From positions 1 through 35,864 of the forward strand of contig CALGUD010000127.1 of the NCBI GenBank assembly GCA_937901915.1: a stretch of DNA of 35,864 nucleotides, read 5' to 3'. Under the pieces are notes generated by a model that searched no databases, had not been told where the DNA came from, and was given only the letters and a program-made list of their open reading frames with translations. This stretch comes from an uncultured Flavobacteriaceae bacterium. GTDB taxonomy: Bacteria > Bacteroidota > Bacteroidia > Flavobacteriales > Flavobacteriaceae. Numbering within the stretch: position 1 is the stretch's first letter; the number at the start of each line of letters is the position of its first letter. A program made the translations under genes and the position numbers. This document shows positions 26,003 through 33,735 of this stretch, in pieces.

Positions 26003-26731
26003 TTCTTTAGTGTTTTCAATTATCGGTTCTAATAGGCTTATTTCTTTTTCAGATATTGTCATGTTGGTCAATTCCCTGGCATGATAAGCATGGTGAATAT
26101 CAGTTCCGATAAAATCAATAAGACCTTTTTCAAGTAAATAATGCCCGGTTTTCTTTACAAATTTACCATAATAATCACTTAAAGACAACGCATTCATCTG
26201 AAATGTACAACCCATACTTTTTAATTCTTCATACACAGATAGTTTATTGTGAAAGAAGTTATACCGTTCCGGATGTGCCAAAACCGGAATATAGCCTGAA
26301 CCAATAATTTTATAGATTGTATTTTCAAGGTTAATTGGTGGCTGATAGTATGATAACTCCACTAATAAATAATTATCCTTTAAAGGAAGTAACTCATTTT
26401 TATCAAGAAGAAGGTTAAAATTAGTATCAAGCATATACTCTGCGGCTGCATGCAAGTAGATTTCATTTAAATTTTTATTTTTCAAATCCCTTTCCAGTAT
26501 ATTCAAGGAGTTTGTTATTGTATGCCGGGTATTAGGATATATATCCCCCATAATATGCGGAGTCACAATAAAATTTTTAATCCCATAGCCCGATAATCTT
26601 TGAAAAATATATATTGCATGGTCCGTATTTTGAACACCATCATCAATATCCGGTAGTAAATGACTATGAATATCAGTAAATCCATCCAGATAGTCTATAA
26701 AAAAATGTTTTTTGATATTGAAATTTATCAT
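25988..26731 (-). CDS. CpsB/YwqE-type manganese-dependent tyrosine phosphatase
   Basis: A 247-aa PHP-fold phosphatase. Metal ligands are visible in order: DIHSHLLPDIDDG (near residue 17), VTPHI, HAAAEYMLD, LAHPERYN and IGTDIHH. This family (CpsB in streptococci, YwqE in Bacillus) dephosphorylates BY-kinases of the Wzc type and so tunes capsule export. It is convergent with the wzc-like gene and shares its terminator, so the two are not in one transcript despite acting together. It is followed on the minus strand upstream by an unrelated dehydrogenase gene 34 bases away, which could be co-transcribed. Confidence 0.9.
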   Translation of the reverse strand: MINFNIKKHFFIDYLDGFTDIHSHLLPDIDDGVQNTDHAIYIFQRLSGYGIKNFIVTPHIMGDIYPNTRHTITNSLNILERDLKNKNLNEIYLHAAAEYMLDTNFNLLLDKNELLPLKDNYLLVELSYYQPPINLENTIYKIIGSGYIPVLAHPERYNFFHNKLSVYEELKSMGCTFQMNALSLSDYYGKFVKKTGHYLLEKGLIDFIGTDIHHAYHARELTNMTISEKEISLLEPIIENTKEKFNF

Positions 26732-26765
26732 GCCCCAAAATTATAACAAAAATACAGGTTTCTAA

Positions 26766-27743
26766 CTACCCTAAAATCTCATTATTAATTATATTGGGAA
26801 TTCTATTACCTTTAAAAAATGCAATAATATTTTCTGCAGCCAATTTCGACATTTCATCTCTTGCTTCAACAGTTGCAGACCCAATATGAGGAGTAACGGC
26901 CACGTTTTCCATAAATAAAAGTGGATTATCATGTTGCATAGGTTCAGGGTCCGTTACATCCAGCCCGGCACCCCATATTTTTTTATCATTCAAAGCCTTG
27001 ATCAGGTCCTTCTCATTATGTATGCCACCTCGTGCCGCATTAATAAATACTGAACTCGGTTTCATTTTTTTAAAAACATCATAGTTAAACATCCCTTTTG
27101 TTTCATCTGTTAATGCGGTATGTACTGATATCACATCACTTTTCATAAGCAATTCATCAAAAGAAACATATTTTGCATCCAGTAATTTTTCGGCTTCAGG
27201 ATTTTTATTTCTGTTATGGTAAAGAATGTTCATGTTGTAGGCTCCTTTACATCTTTTTGCAAACTCAAGGCCTATTCTTCCCAAACCCATAATCCCCACT
27301 GTTTTGTTTTTGAGTTCAAAACCCAAATTGGCATTTGGCCTGAAATATTCGAATTCATACTTATCAAGAATTGTTTTATGCATATAAAACATTTTCCTGG
27401 ATACAGCCAGCATAAGTGCAAAAGCTATATCGGCAGTAGCATCAGTCATCGCATCGGGAGCGTTACCCACAGGGATTTTTAATTTTGTAGCTTCTTTAAC
27501 GTCAATATTGTCATAGCCAACAGCAAACTGGGATATGATTTTTAAGTGACTGCACTTATTAAAAAAATCTGTATCAAGATCATAATTGCTGGTAGCCAAT
27601 AATGCATCATATTTTTGGCACTCTTCAGTTAATTGCTCGGGCGACATAGGTGTTTCTTCGGTCCAAACCGTTACATCCAGCCCTTCCTTTTTCATCATTT
27701 CTATTCCCTTTTCAGGAATATTAAGTGCTACCAGTACTTTCAT
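26766..27743 (-). CDS. 2-hydroxyacid dehydrogenase (glyoxylate/hydroxypyruvate reductase-like)
   Basis: A 325-aa D-isomer-specific 2-hydroxyacid dehydrogenase. N-terminal substrate domain with ISQFAVGYDNIDV, NAD(P) domain with MGLGRIGLEFAKR (near residue 150), the catalytic Arg in NAARGG, Glu in DVTDPEP and His in VTPHIGSAT. The HNRNKNPEAE stretch after the second beta strand has Arg in place of the acidic NAD selector, which suggests NADPH use, as in glyoxylate/hydroxypyruvate reductases (GyaR/GhrB). Cytoplasmic. Reaction: reduction of glyoxylate or hydroxypyruvate to glycolate or D-glycerate. It probably marks the edge of the polysaccharide locus. Confidence 0.88.
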   Translation of the reverse strand: MKVLVALNIPEKGIEMMKKEGLDVTVWTEETPMSPEQLTEECQKYDALLATSNYDLDTDFFNKCSHLKIISQFAVGYDNIDVKEATKLKIPVGNAPDAMTDATADIAFALMLAVSRKMFYMHKTILDKYEFEYFRPNANLGFELKNKTVGIMGLGRIGLEFAKRCKGAYNMNILYHNRNKNPEAEKLLDAKYVSFDELLMKSDVISVHTALTDETKGMFNYDVFKKMKPSSVFINAARGGIHNEKDLIKALNDKKIWGAGLDVTDPEPMQHDNPLLFMENVAVTPHIGSATVEARDEMSKLAAENIIAFFKGNRIPNIINNEILG

Positions 27744-27978
27744 ATTAAATTATTAATCTATAAAAGTAAAGAAGAAAATAGATTTGATACAATCATTATC
27801 ACTATTTTAAGAAATGATTAAAACTTATCACTGATTTTCAGGTTGTATTCGTTCTCTTTACTACACCTACTGATGAAATTAATAAGTTTGAATCACATGT
27901 TTTATTAAGTATAAGTTGTATATCAGGATTTTATATATAATTTTATAACATTATTATACAGCATTTAAAACCTTACCT

Positions 27979-28458
27979 ATGAACAGCTTATCATTTAAAA
28001 ATAAAAGCAGCATATTTTATTTTTTATTGCTCCTGGTTTTATTCACATCCTGTGAAGCTTTAAAAACTGCACCTTATGATCAGTATTCCTATCAAAATAC
28101 AATCGAAATAAAAGTTGATGCCTCCAGGTTAATGGACAAAGCGGTGAATCCCTATGAAAACCATCTGGAAGAAGTAGAAACACTTTTTATAGATATTGAA
28201 AAAATGATTGAATATGAAAAAAACAAGCCGAACAACGAAATTACATATGCTATGTGGCAAATTCTTTCTGATGAAGAAAAAAATTTACTGGCAGGTTTTT
28301 TTAAAAGATGGAAGGATCAAGGGAGTTTTTCTGAAACTTTTTTAACAGAGTCAAAAGCCCAGGTTATGGAGGCGATGGATATACTTATTCAGTATGAGGG
28401 AAGAAAAGACCCCGAATCTAAAAATAAATTAATGAATATTATAACCGGTAATAATTGA
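27979..28458 (+). CDS. Lipoprotein of unknown function
   Basis: A 159-aa protein I do not recognise. It has a clear lipoprotein signal: charged start, hydrophobic core FYFLLLLVLF and lipobox FTSC with Cys near residue 25. The mature part is predicted mostly helical and charged, with EVETLFIDIEKMIEYEK and a second helix around SKAQVMEAMDILIQYE. The residues after the Cys (EALKTA) do not match the surface export signal, so a periplasm-facing anchor is likelier. It is 4 bases from the next small gene and presumably co-transcribed with it. The 235-base gap upstream separates it from the divergent dehydrogenase gene and should contain both promoters. Confidence 0.7.
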   Translation: MNSLSFKNKSSIFYFLLLLVLFTSCEALKTAPYDQYSYQNTIEIKVDASRLMDKAVNPYENHLEEVETLFIDIEKMIEYEKNKPNNEITYAMWQILSDEEKNLLAGFFKRWKDQGSFSETFLTESKAQVMEAMDILIQYEGRKDPESKNKLMNIITGNN

Positions 28459-28462
28459 TACT

Positions 28463-28786
28463 ATGGATTTTGAGGAAATACTAAAACAATTAAAAGAGAG
28501 CTTGTTACAACTTTTAGCTGAAAGATATGATGAATACAAGTCGGAATCTAAAAAGGATATCAATGATTTTTTAAACAGTTCCAAAATAAAGTTAGATAGA
28601 TGGACCAAATTGCTTGTTACAGGAATCATATCTTTAGAAGAATTTGAATGGTTGCTGAATAGTCAAAAAGATATATTAGAGCTAAAAACACTTCAAAAAG
28701 CAGGTATATCTAAAATTAGTCTCGGACATATGAGAAATAGTATTATCAGTACAATCGTGAATGTTATTAGAACAGTTGTTTTATAA
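28463..28786 (+). CDS. Small helical protein of unknown function
   Basis: A 107-aa protein not recognised. The N-terminal half is an amphipathic, charged helix (LKQLKESLLQLLAERYDEYKSES, abbreviated), the middle has WTKLLVTGIISLEEFEWLLNSQ, resembling a short helical-hairpin, and the C terminus is uncharged and hydrophobic (SIISTIVNVIRTVVL) and may touch a membrane. It starts 4 bases after the lipoprotein stop, so the two are a likely pair in one transcript. No catalytic motif is visible. Confidence 0.6.
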   Translation: MDFEEILKQLKESLLQLLAERYDEYKSESKKDINDFLNSSKIKLDRWTKLLVTGIISLEEFEWLLNSQKDILELKTLQKAGISKISLGHMRNSIISTIVNVIRTVVL

Positions 28787-28939
28787 GTATTAATCTTCAA
28801 AAACCTGATTTATATCATATTTTAGATCTCTTTTATACAATATATTAGTAAACCTAGTAATAGGTACATAATTGATCATTAGAAAGGAAGCTGTTTGGCT
28901 TGGTATCTTTTAATATTAATTTACTAATAAAGTATTCCC

Positions 28940-29380
28940 ATGGCAATTTATATTAACCCGGATGATATTAATTGGAAGGAAGTACAGGAAATGCATGAGA
29001 ACGCCCAACTGTGGTTAAATGAATTGAGGTTTATAGCTTATGAACATCATTTTATGGAAGAACTGTTAAGCGGTTTCTTTTTAAAACTTTCTTCAAAAGA
29101 ACATTTTTCAGATGCTTCACAATTAGTAAAAAATTTATCAGATAATAAATATGCAAATACTTCAATTTTTGAAAAAGTTCAATCACACAATAATGAACTT
29201 TATATTTTGATGGATGACAAACATCAACCCTATGAAGAAAAGGAAATAAAAGCACAGCATAAATCCCTGAAAGAAGAGATTGAAAAGCATTTCCATTCAT
29301 TTAAAGAAACAAAAAGCAGACTTTTTGATATTGTAAGTAAAATTATGAAAGAAGCTAAACAAAAATTTTTGTTAGAGTGA
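28940..29380 (+). CDS. Helical cytoplasmic protein of unknown function
   Basis: A 146-aa protein without signal peptide or membrane segment. It is predicted to be all-helical, probably a bundle: NAQLWLNELRFIAYEHHFMEEL, a middle helix around SQLVKNLSDN, and a long charged C-terminal helix from about residue 90 to the end. His and Glu residues recur in the helices (HE, EHHFMEE, EKHFH), which could bind metal as hemerythrin-like bundles do, but the canonical hemerythrin spacing is not present, so I do not assign that family. It stands alone, 153 bases after the small helical gene. Confidence 0.6.
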   Translation: MAIYINPDDINWKEVQEMHENAQLWLNELRFIAYEHHFMEELLSGFFLKLSSKEHFSDASQLVKNLSDNKYANTSIFEKVQSHNNELYILMDDKHQPYEEKEIKAQHKSLKEEIEKHFHSFKETKSRLFDIVSKIMKEAKQKFLLE

Positions 29381-29495
29381 AGGACACTAAATACTCGTTT
29401 TCTTCTGTTAAACGAAGTGAATTGAATAATATTCGCTTTAGAAAAAAGATTAAATAAATGAACTTTATCCAACTCGTGTTTAGTTAATATTGAAT

Positions 29496-30326
29496 ATGCC
29501 TGCTAATCGTAAATTCAAAAGAATGTTTATAATAGTTTGTGGCTTTATTTGTTTATTGTTGTTGATTTTATTGGCAGGATCCATAAAGTTTAATAACAGC
29601 ATAAAAAACGAAAAGGAAATATTGTTTAGTTCATCTTCATCTACAGATATTGTAAACTTTACTGATATTGAAAACCTGCCTGAACTTATCAAAAATTATT
29701 TAATAAAAACAAGCATAGTTGGTGCATGTAAGAATTGTAGTATAACCCTAAAGCAAAAGGGTAGAATACGTTCAGCACCCGGGAAAAAGTGGTTACCATT
29801 TACTGCCATACAATATATGTCATGGAACCACCCTGGTTTTATCTGGAAGGCAAAATCATTTCCTGTTTTAGTAAGGGATAAATATATGAATGGCAGGGGA
29901 GAAGTTAAAGTAAGCTTCTCGGGATTAAAGAACATCGAGGTTTCAAAAGGCAGTACAATTAACAATGGAGCTTTGTTACGATATTTTGGAGAACTGGCAT
30001 ACTACCCGCAAGGTTTTTTGGATAAACGTATAAGTTGGGAAGAAATAAATTCAAACACTGTTAAAGGCACGCTGAAGTTAAAAGATATTGCTGTAAGTGG
30101 CACTTTTTACTTTAATGAAGAAGGGTGGATTTACAAATTTGAGGCCAAACGGCATTATAATGATTCATTACAAAATTTCACCGGAATAGTTGATAATTAT
30201 AAAGAGTTTAGTGGTATGATAATACCTTCTGAAATGACGGCTATATGGAATCTTAATGAAGGGGATTTTGAATATTTTAAAGCAATAATTACTGACTATT
30301 GTGTTAATAGTGCTCCTAAAGATTAG
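29496..30326 (+). CDS. DUF6544-like membrane-anchored protein
   Basis: About 276 aa from ATG 29496; a TTG two codons earlier is also in frame. One N-terminal membrane helix (MFIIVCGFICLLLLILLAGS) anchors an extracytoplasmic domain. Blocks LPELIKNYL, ITLKQKGRIRS, WLPFTAIQYM, PGFIWKAK, DKYMNGRGEVKV, LLRYFGELAYYPQ, TFYFNEEG and IPSEMTAIWNL match, by my memory, the pattern of the DUF6544 (formerly DUF6920) family of unknown function. No enzyme residues are obvious; the repeated Trp/Tyr and beta-rich pattern suggests a lipid- or ligand-binding beta fold. Probably monocistronic. Confidence 0.65.
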   Translation: MPANRKFKRMFIIVCGFICLLLLILLAGSIKFNNSIKNEKEILFSSSSSTDIVNFTDIENLPELIKNYLIKTSIVGACKNCSITLKQKGRIRSAPGKKWLPFTAIQYMSWNHPGFIWKAKSFPVLVRDKYMNGRGEVKVSFSGLKNIEVSKGSTINNGALLRYFGELAYYPQGFLDKRISWEEINSNTVKGTLKLKDIAVSGTFYFNEEGWIYKFEAKRHYNDSLQNFTGIVDNYKEFSGMIIPSEMTAIWNLNEGDFEYFKAIITDYCVNSAPKD

Positions 30327-30337
30327 GTGAAATGTTG

Positions 30338-30550
30338 AATTGTTAAATCATTTAACCTACGGTTGTTAATTGTTAAAAGTTAAAAGTTAATTGGATTTTT
30401 ATTGCTATTATTTCACTAATGTTTATAGTTATTAAATTTGTGGGTGTTATATACAAAATCAAAAAAAATCGTAATTCGTGAATTGTACTTCGTAAATCTT
30501 TTTAACCCCCCACACCGACTTCACAACTTTGAACTCATAACTCTAAACTC
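30338..30550. repeat. Intergenic stretch with short 7-base tandem repeats
   Basis: Between the DUF6544-like gene and the convergent Cys-containing gene. GTTAAAA occurs twice in tandem plus a partial third copy at 30372-30390, after two ATTGTTAAA copies at 30339 and 30369. At the other end AACTC recurs with an exact 7-base period at 30532, 30539 and 30546. Between lie AATTC/GAATT arms around 30472-30483. Short heptamer tandem repeats are common in intergenic DNA of some bacterial groups; no function is proposed. Confidence 0.45.
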
Positions 30551-30561
30551 TACATTTAAGA

Positions 30562-31104
30562 TTATTCTATCCACGTTTTAGATTCACAATGATTACATGC
30601 TTCAGAACGGGTTATTTGCCGGGCCTTCACCTTTGGATTGATGGTAAAAAGGATTCCGCTATATAATTCATGTTGAAAATCACAATACTGAATCTGTGTT
30701 TTACTCTGTTTTATTTGATTATAAACCGGACATTTAGACCACAGTGATATGGCTATTTTGTTTGATAACCCAAGTGTTGTCTTACCTTTAATATCCATTG
30801 AATGATGCAAAAAATCCATTATTTTTGCAATGCTTTTAGCATTTTCTGTATTAATAGACAGCAATTCTTTGAGCTGGCCGCCAATTTCTCTTCCAATGTT
30901 ATAGGGTATCTCTAAAACTTCTTTGGTACTCAGGTTTTTATCATTTTCTATAGCTTCCAACAATCTTATAATTATTTCAACATGAAGTTCATGAGCAATG
31001 GTATTTTTCAACCTTCTTATAGGAAGTCCGATCTGTATCCACTTTTTTAATAGTTTAAATCGAAAAGGATGCTCGGTTTTATATTCAAAGATTGAAAGCT
31101 TCAT
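30562..31104 (-). CDS. Protein of unknown function with conserved-looking C-terminal cysteines
   Basis: A 180-aa soluble protein. The N-terminal 110 residues are mostly helical (ELHVEIIIRLLEAIEND, IGGQLKELLSI, IAKIMDFLHHSMDI), followed by a beta-rich part with Cys in SKCPVYN, QYCDFQH and EACNHCESKTW. The spacing of helices and late cysteines recalls the L-2-amino-thiazoline-4-carboxylic acid hydrolase / V4R-like group, but this is a weak pattern match and I do not assign a function. The ACNHC pair could bind metal. It lies 84 bases downstream of the LOG-family gene on the same strand and may share its transcript. Confidence 0.6.
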   Translation of the reverse strand: MKLSIFEYKTEHPFRFKLLKKWIQIGLPIRRLKNTIAHELHVEIIIRLLEAIENDKNLSTKEVLEIPYNIGREIGGQLKELLSINTENAKSIAKIMDFLHHSMDIKGKTTLGLSNKIAISLWSKCPVYNQIKQSKTQIQYCDFQHELYSGILFTINPKVKARQITRSEACNHCESKTWIE

Positions 31105-31188
31105 AAGCTGGATATTAGGTTAATTTATACTAGGTGTTGGATAACAATTCAAAGGTATCTTTGTTACATATAATTCATACTATTCGCA

Positions 31189-31941
31189 CTATTCTCCAAA
31201 CCACCATCGTTTGCTGTAAGGTTTTTTAACCAGCGCAAACTTTTTAATGGCATGTACCCTTAAATGTTCCGTCATTTCTTCTACTGAATCTGTTATAAAA
31301 AGCAGGTCCATATCTTCTTTACTGATACTTTCATTATGGGCCATTAGCTGAATATGCTCATACAGTTCTTTATGATACTCCTTTCCAAATAAAACAACAG
31401 GAAAATTTTTTATCATTTTAGTTTGTATAAGCGTAAGGGCTTCAAATAATTCATCAAGTGTCCCGATTCCGCCGGGGAGTACGACAAAAGCATATGAATA
31501 TTTGACCAGTATAAATTTGCGGACAAAAAAATAGGGGATATCAACCCATTTATGTAAATACGCATTAGGTTTTTGCTCCATAGGTAATAGAATGTTACAT
31601 CCAACCGAATAGCCCCCTGCCTCATAAGCTCCCTTATTAGCTGCCTCCATAATTCCGGGCCCACCTCCTGTCATTACAGTAAAACCCATTTTAGCAACTG
31701 CTGCCCCAATTTTTTCGGCCTGTTGGTAAAAAAGATTATCAGGTTTAAATCTTGCCGACCCGAATACTGTAACGCAAGGCCCGATAAAATGCAATTTCCT
31801 AAACGCTTTTATAAATTGAAACTGAACCTTAAAGGTAAACCACAATTCCTTTAACCTGTTCCTGGGTCCTTTTAAAAAGGCACTTTCTTCTGTCAGGAAA
31901 TAACGTTCCGGGTTATTTTTATTAAATGTTGATTTATTCAT
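31189..31941 (-). CDS. LOG family nucleotide 5'-monophosphate phosphoribohydrolase
   Basis: A 250-aa LOG/TIGR00730 protein with Rossmann-like fold. Motifs: VTVFGSARF, VMTGGGPGIMEAANKGAYEAGG and LPGGIGTLDELFEALTLIQT, the PGGxGTxxE signature with its conserved catalytic Glu and upstream Arg. Family members hydrolyse cytokinin-type or other nucleoside monophosphates to base and ribose 5-phosphate; bacterial homologues are often labelled lysine decarboxylase by mistake. It carries an N-terminal extension of about 40 residues, usual in the Bacteroidota type. It is transcribed divergently from the ROK kinase across a 150-base gap that must hold both promoters. Confidence 0.87.
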   Translation of the reverse strand: MNKSTFNKNNPERYFLTEESAFLKGPRNRLKELWFTFKVQFQFIKAFRKLHFIGPCVTVFGSARFKPDNLFYQQAEKIGAAVAKMGFTVMTGGGPGIMEAANKGAYEAGGYSVGCNILLPMEQKPNAYLHKWVDIPYFFVRKFILVKYSYAFVVLPGGIGTLDELFEALTLIQTKMIKNFPVVLFGKEYHKELYEHIQLMAHNESISKEDMDLLFITDSVEEMTEHLRVHAIKKFALVKKPYSKRWWFGE

Positions 31942-32091
31942 TTAGAATGTTGTTTTTTATAAAATTATGTGTCTGTAACCAGTGAAAAATTAAATATAAA
32001 CTTTCTGAAATAACTTAAATATGATTAAAATCATTTTTAATATCTCTGTGAATATAGTACCTTAATTGATTGTAATTGTTACGAACAAAAA

Positions 32092-33048
32092 ATGAACGAA
32101 AAAGAAATTGTTTTAGGTGTTGATATAGGAGGGACCAATACAAAAATAGGCTTGGTAACCAAAAAAGGTAAGGTAATTAAAGAAAGTGCTTTTAAAACTG
32201 GAGCAAAGGAGTCTTTTGAAAAATTCATAACAGAATTGGAAAAGCAGGTAAAAGATTTATTACAGCAAGCCGGAAAAGAATATAAATTTATAGCCATAGG
32301 AATTGGTGCCCCTAATGCAAACTATAAATCAGGATGCATGGAACACCCACCGAATTTCAGATGGGGAAATGCTATTCCTATAGTTGAGAAAGTTAAACAA
32401 ACATTCAATGTTCCGGTTAGTTTTACAAACGATGCCAATGCAGCAGCTATAGGCGAATTGGAATTTGGTGCCGGTAAGGGAATGAAAAATTTTGTGGTTT
32501 TAACACTCGGAACCGGGCTCGGAAGCGGAATTATATTAGACGGTAAACTTTTTCAGGGAGAACACGGTATGGCAGGAGAAATTGGTCATATTAGCGTCAA
32601 CCCTGAAGGACGTATGTGCAATTGCGGACTCCAGGGTTGCCTGGAAACATACGCATCAGTCACAGGTATTAAAAGAACTGTTTTTGAAATGATAGCCGAA
32701 ATGAGGGATGATTCCGATTTACGCAATATAAGTTTTAATGAAATGACAGGGATAACCATTGCCGATGCTGCATTAAACGGAGATGTTATTGCCAAAAATG
32801 CATTTCAATTTACAGGAAATATCCTGGGCCTAAAAATTGCAGATGTGGTGGCCGTACTGGATCCGGAAGCAATAATATTAACCGGGGGACTCACAAAAGC
32901 CGGTGAAATATTGTTAAAACCTACCAAGAAGAGTATGGAAAAAAACCTGTTTACTGCTTATAAAGGAAAAATTAACCTTTTAATATCAACAATGACCGGT
33001 GCTGATGCAGTTAGAGGAGCTGCAGCTTTGGCATGGAACGAAATGTAA
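32092..33048 (+). CDS. ROK family sugar kinase (glucokinase-like)
   Basis: A 318-aa ROK kinase. ATP loop GVDIGGTNTKIGL at residues 9-21, FTNDANAAAIGE with the catalytic Asp, LTLGTGLGSGII, the sugar-binding EHGMAGEIGH and the zinc motif CNCGLQGCLE starting at Cys176. All ROK signature residues are intact and the length is typical of bacterial glucokinases. The likely reaction is ATP-dependent phosphorylation of glucose, or of a related hexose such as N-acetylmannosamine, at position 6. Its stop lies 2 bases from the end of the convergent ABC ATPase gene, leaving no room for a terminator between them. Confidence 0.9.
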   Translation: MNEKEIVLGVDIGGTNTKIGLVTKKGKVIKESAFKTGAKESFEKFITELEKQVKDLLQQAGKEYKFIAIGIGAPNANYKSGCMEHPPNFRWGNAIPIVEKVKQTFNVPVSFTNDANAAAIGELEFGAGKGMKNFVVLTLGTGLGSGIILDGKLFQGEHGMAGEIGHISVNPEGRMCNCGLQGCLETYASVTGIKRTVFEMIAEMRDDSDLRNISFNEMTGITIADAALNGDVIAKNAFQFTGNILGLKIADVVAVLDPEAIILTGGLTKAGEILLKPTKKSMEKNLFTAYKGKINLLISTMTGADAVRGAAALAWNEM

Positions 33049-33050
33049 TT

Positions 33051-33725
33051 TCAGGATATGATCTTTCCATCTTCCATTTCAATAATCCTGTCTGTTCGTT
33101 TTGCAAAATCATTGTCATGAGTTACCACTAAAAGTGATAAGCCCTGCTCTTCTGTGAGTCTTTTAAAAATATTAAAAACATTCTCAGAATTATGACTGTC
33201 CAAATTTCCGGTAGGTTCATCGCCCATTAAAATCAAAGGTTTGTTTATAAGAGCCCGGGCTATTGCAACCCGTTGTTTTTCACCTCCGGATACTTGTGAG
33301 GCTCTCTTTTTTGCTAATTTTTCTATGTTAAGAGTTTTAAGGATCTCCATGGCGTCATGTTCAATTTCTTTATCAGATAGCTGGCCCAGTTTTTTAGCAG
33401 GTAAGCTCACATTTTCAAGGACAGAAAACTCAGGGAGGAGGTAGTGAAATTGAAAAACAAAACCTATGTTTTTATTACGGATCCGGGAGAGCTCATCACC
33501 GGATTTCCCGGTTACTAACCCGTCATTCATATACAATTCGCCTGTATAATCCGTATCCATAGTAGAAAGAATATACAAAAGGGTAGATTTTCCACAGCCG
33601 GACTTTCCGATAATTGAAACAAATTCTCCTTCTTTTATTTCAAAAGAAATATCTTTAAGAACGTGAAAATTTACGGGTTTCTTAAAGTGCTTATTTATTT
33701 TTCTTGCTTCTAAAACTAAACTCAT
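33051..33725 (-). CDS. MacB/LolD-type ABC transporter ATP-binding protein
   Basis: A 224-aa ABC ATPase. Walker A GKSGCGKST (near residue 40), Q-loop QFHYLLPEFSVLENV, signature VSGGEKQRVAIARAL, Walker B LILMGDEPTGNLD and the switch His in VVTHDNDFA. The LLPEFSVLENVSLP and TGNLDS features mark the MacB/LolD/FtsE group, which powers permeases without a transport cavity (mechanotransmission). The FtsX-like permease gene lies 10 bases upstream and an adaptor gene upstream of that, giving a tripartite MacAB-like set. Cytoplasmic, membrane-associated. Confidence 0.93.
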   Translation of the reverse strand: MSLVLEARKINKHFKKPVNFHVLKDISFEIKEGEFVSIIGKSGCGKSTLLYILSTMDTDYTGELYMNDGLVTGKSGDELSRIRNKNIGFVFQFHYLLPEFSVLENVSLPAKKLGQLSDKEIEHDAMEILKTLNIEKLAKKRASQVSGGEKQRVAIARALINKPLILMGDEPTGNLDSHNSENVFNIFKRLTEEQGLSLLVVTHDNDFAKRTDRIIEMEDGKIIS

Positions 33726-33735
33726 TTATATGCTT

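Noticed and set aside
28940..29380. Hemerythrin-like metal protein
   Set aside because: His and Glu occur in helices but not with the H...HxxxE...HxxxH...HxxxxD spacing of that family.
29395..29415. TCGTTT/AAACGA hairpin after the 146-aa gene as terminator
   Set aside because: The stem is only six pairs and no U-tract follows.
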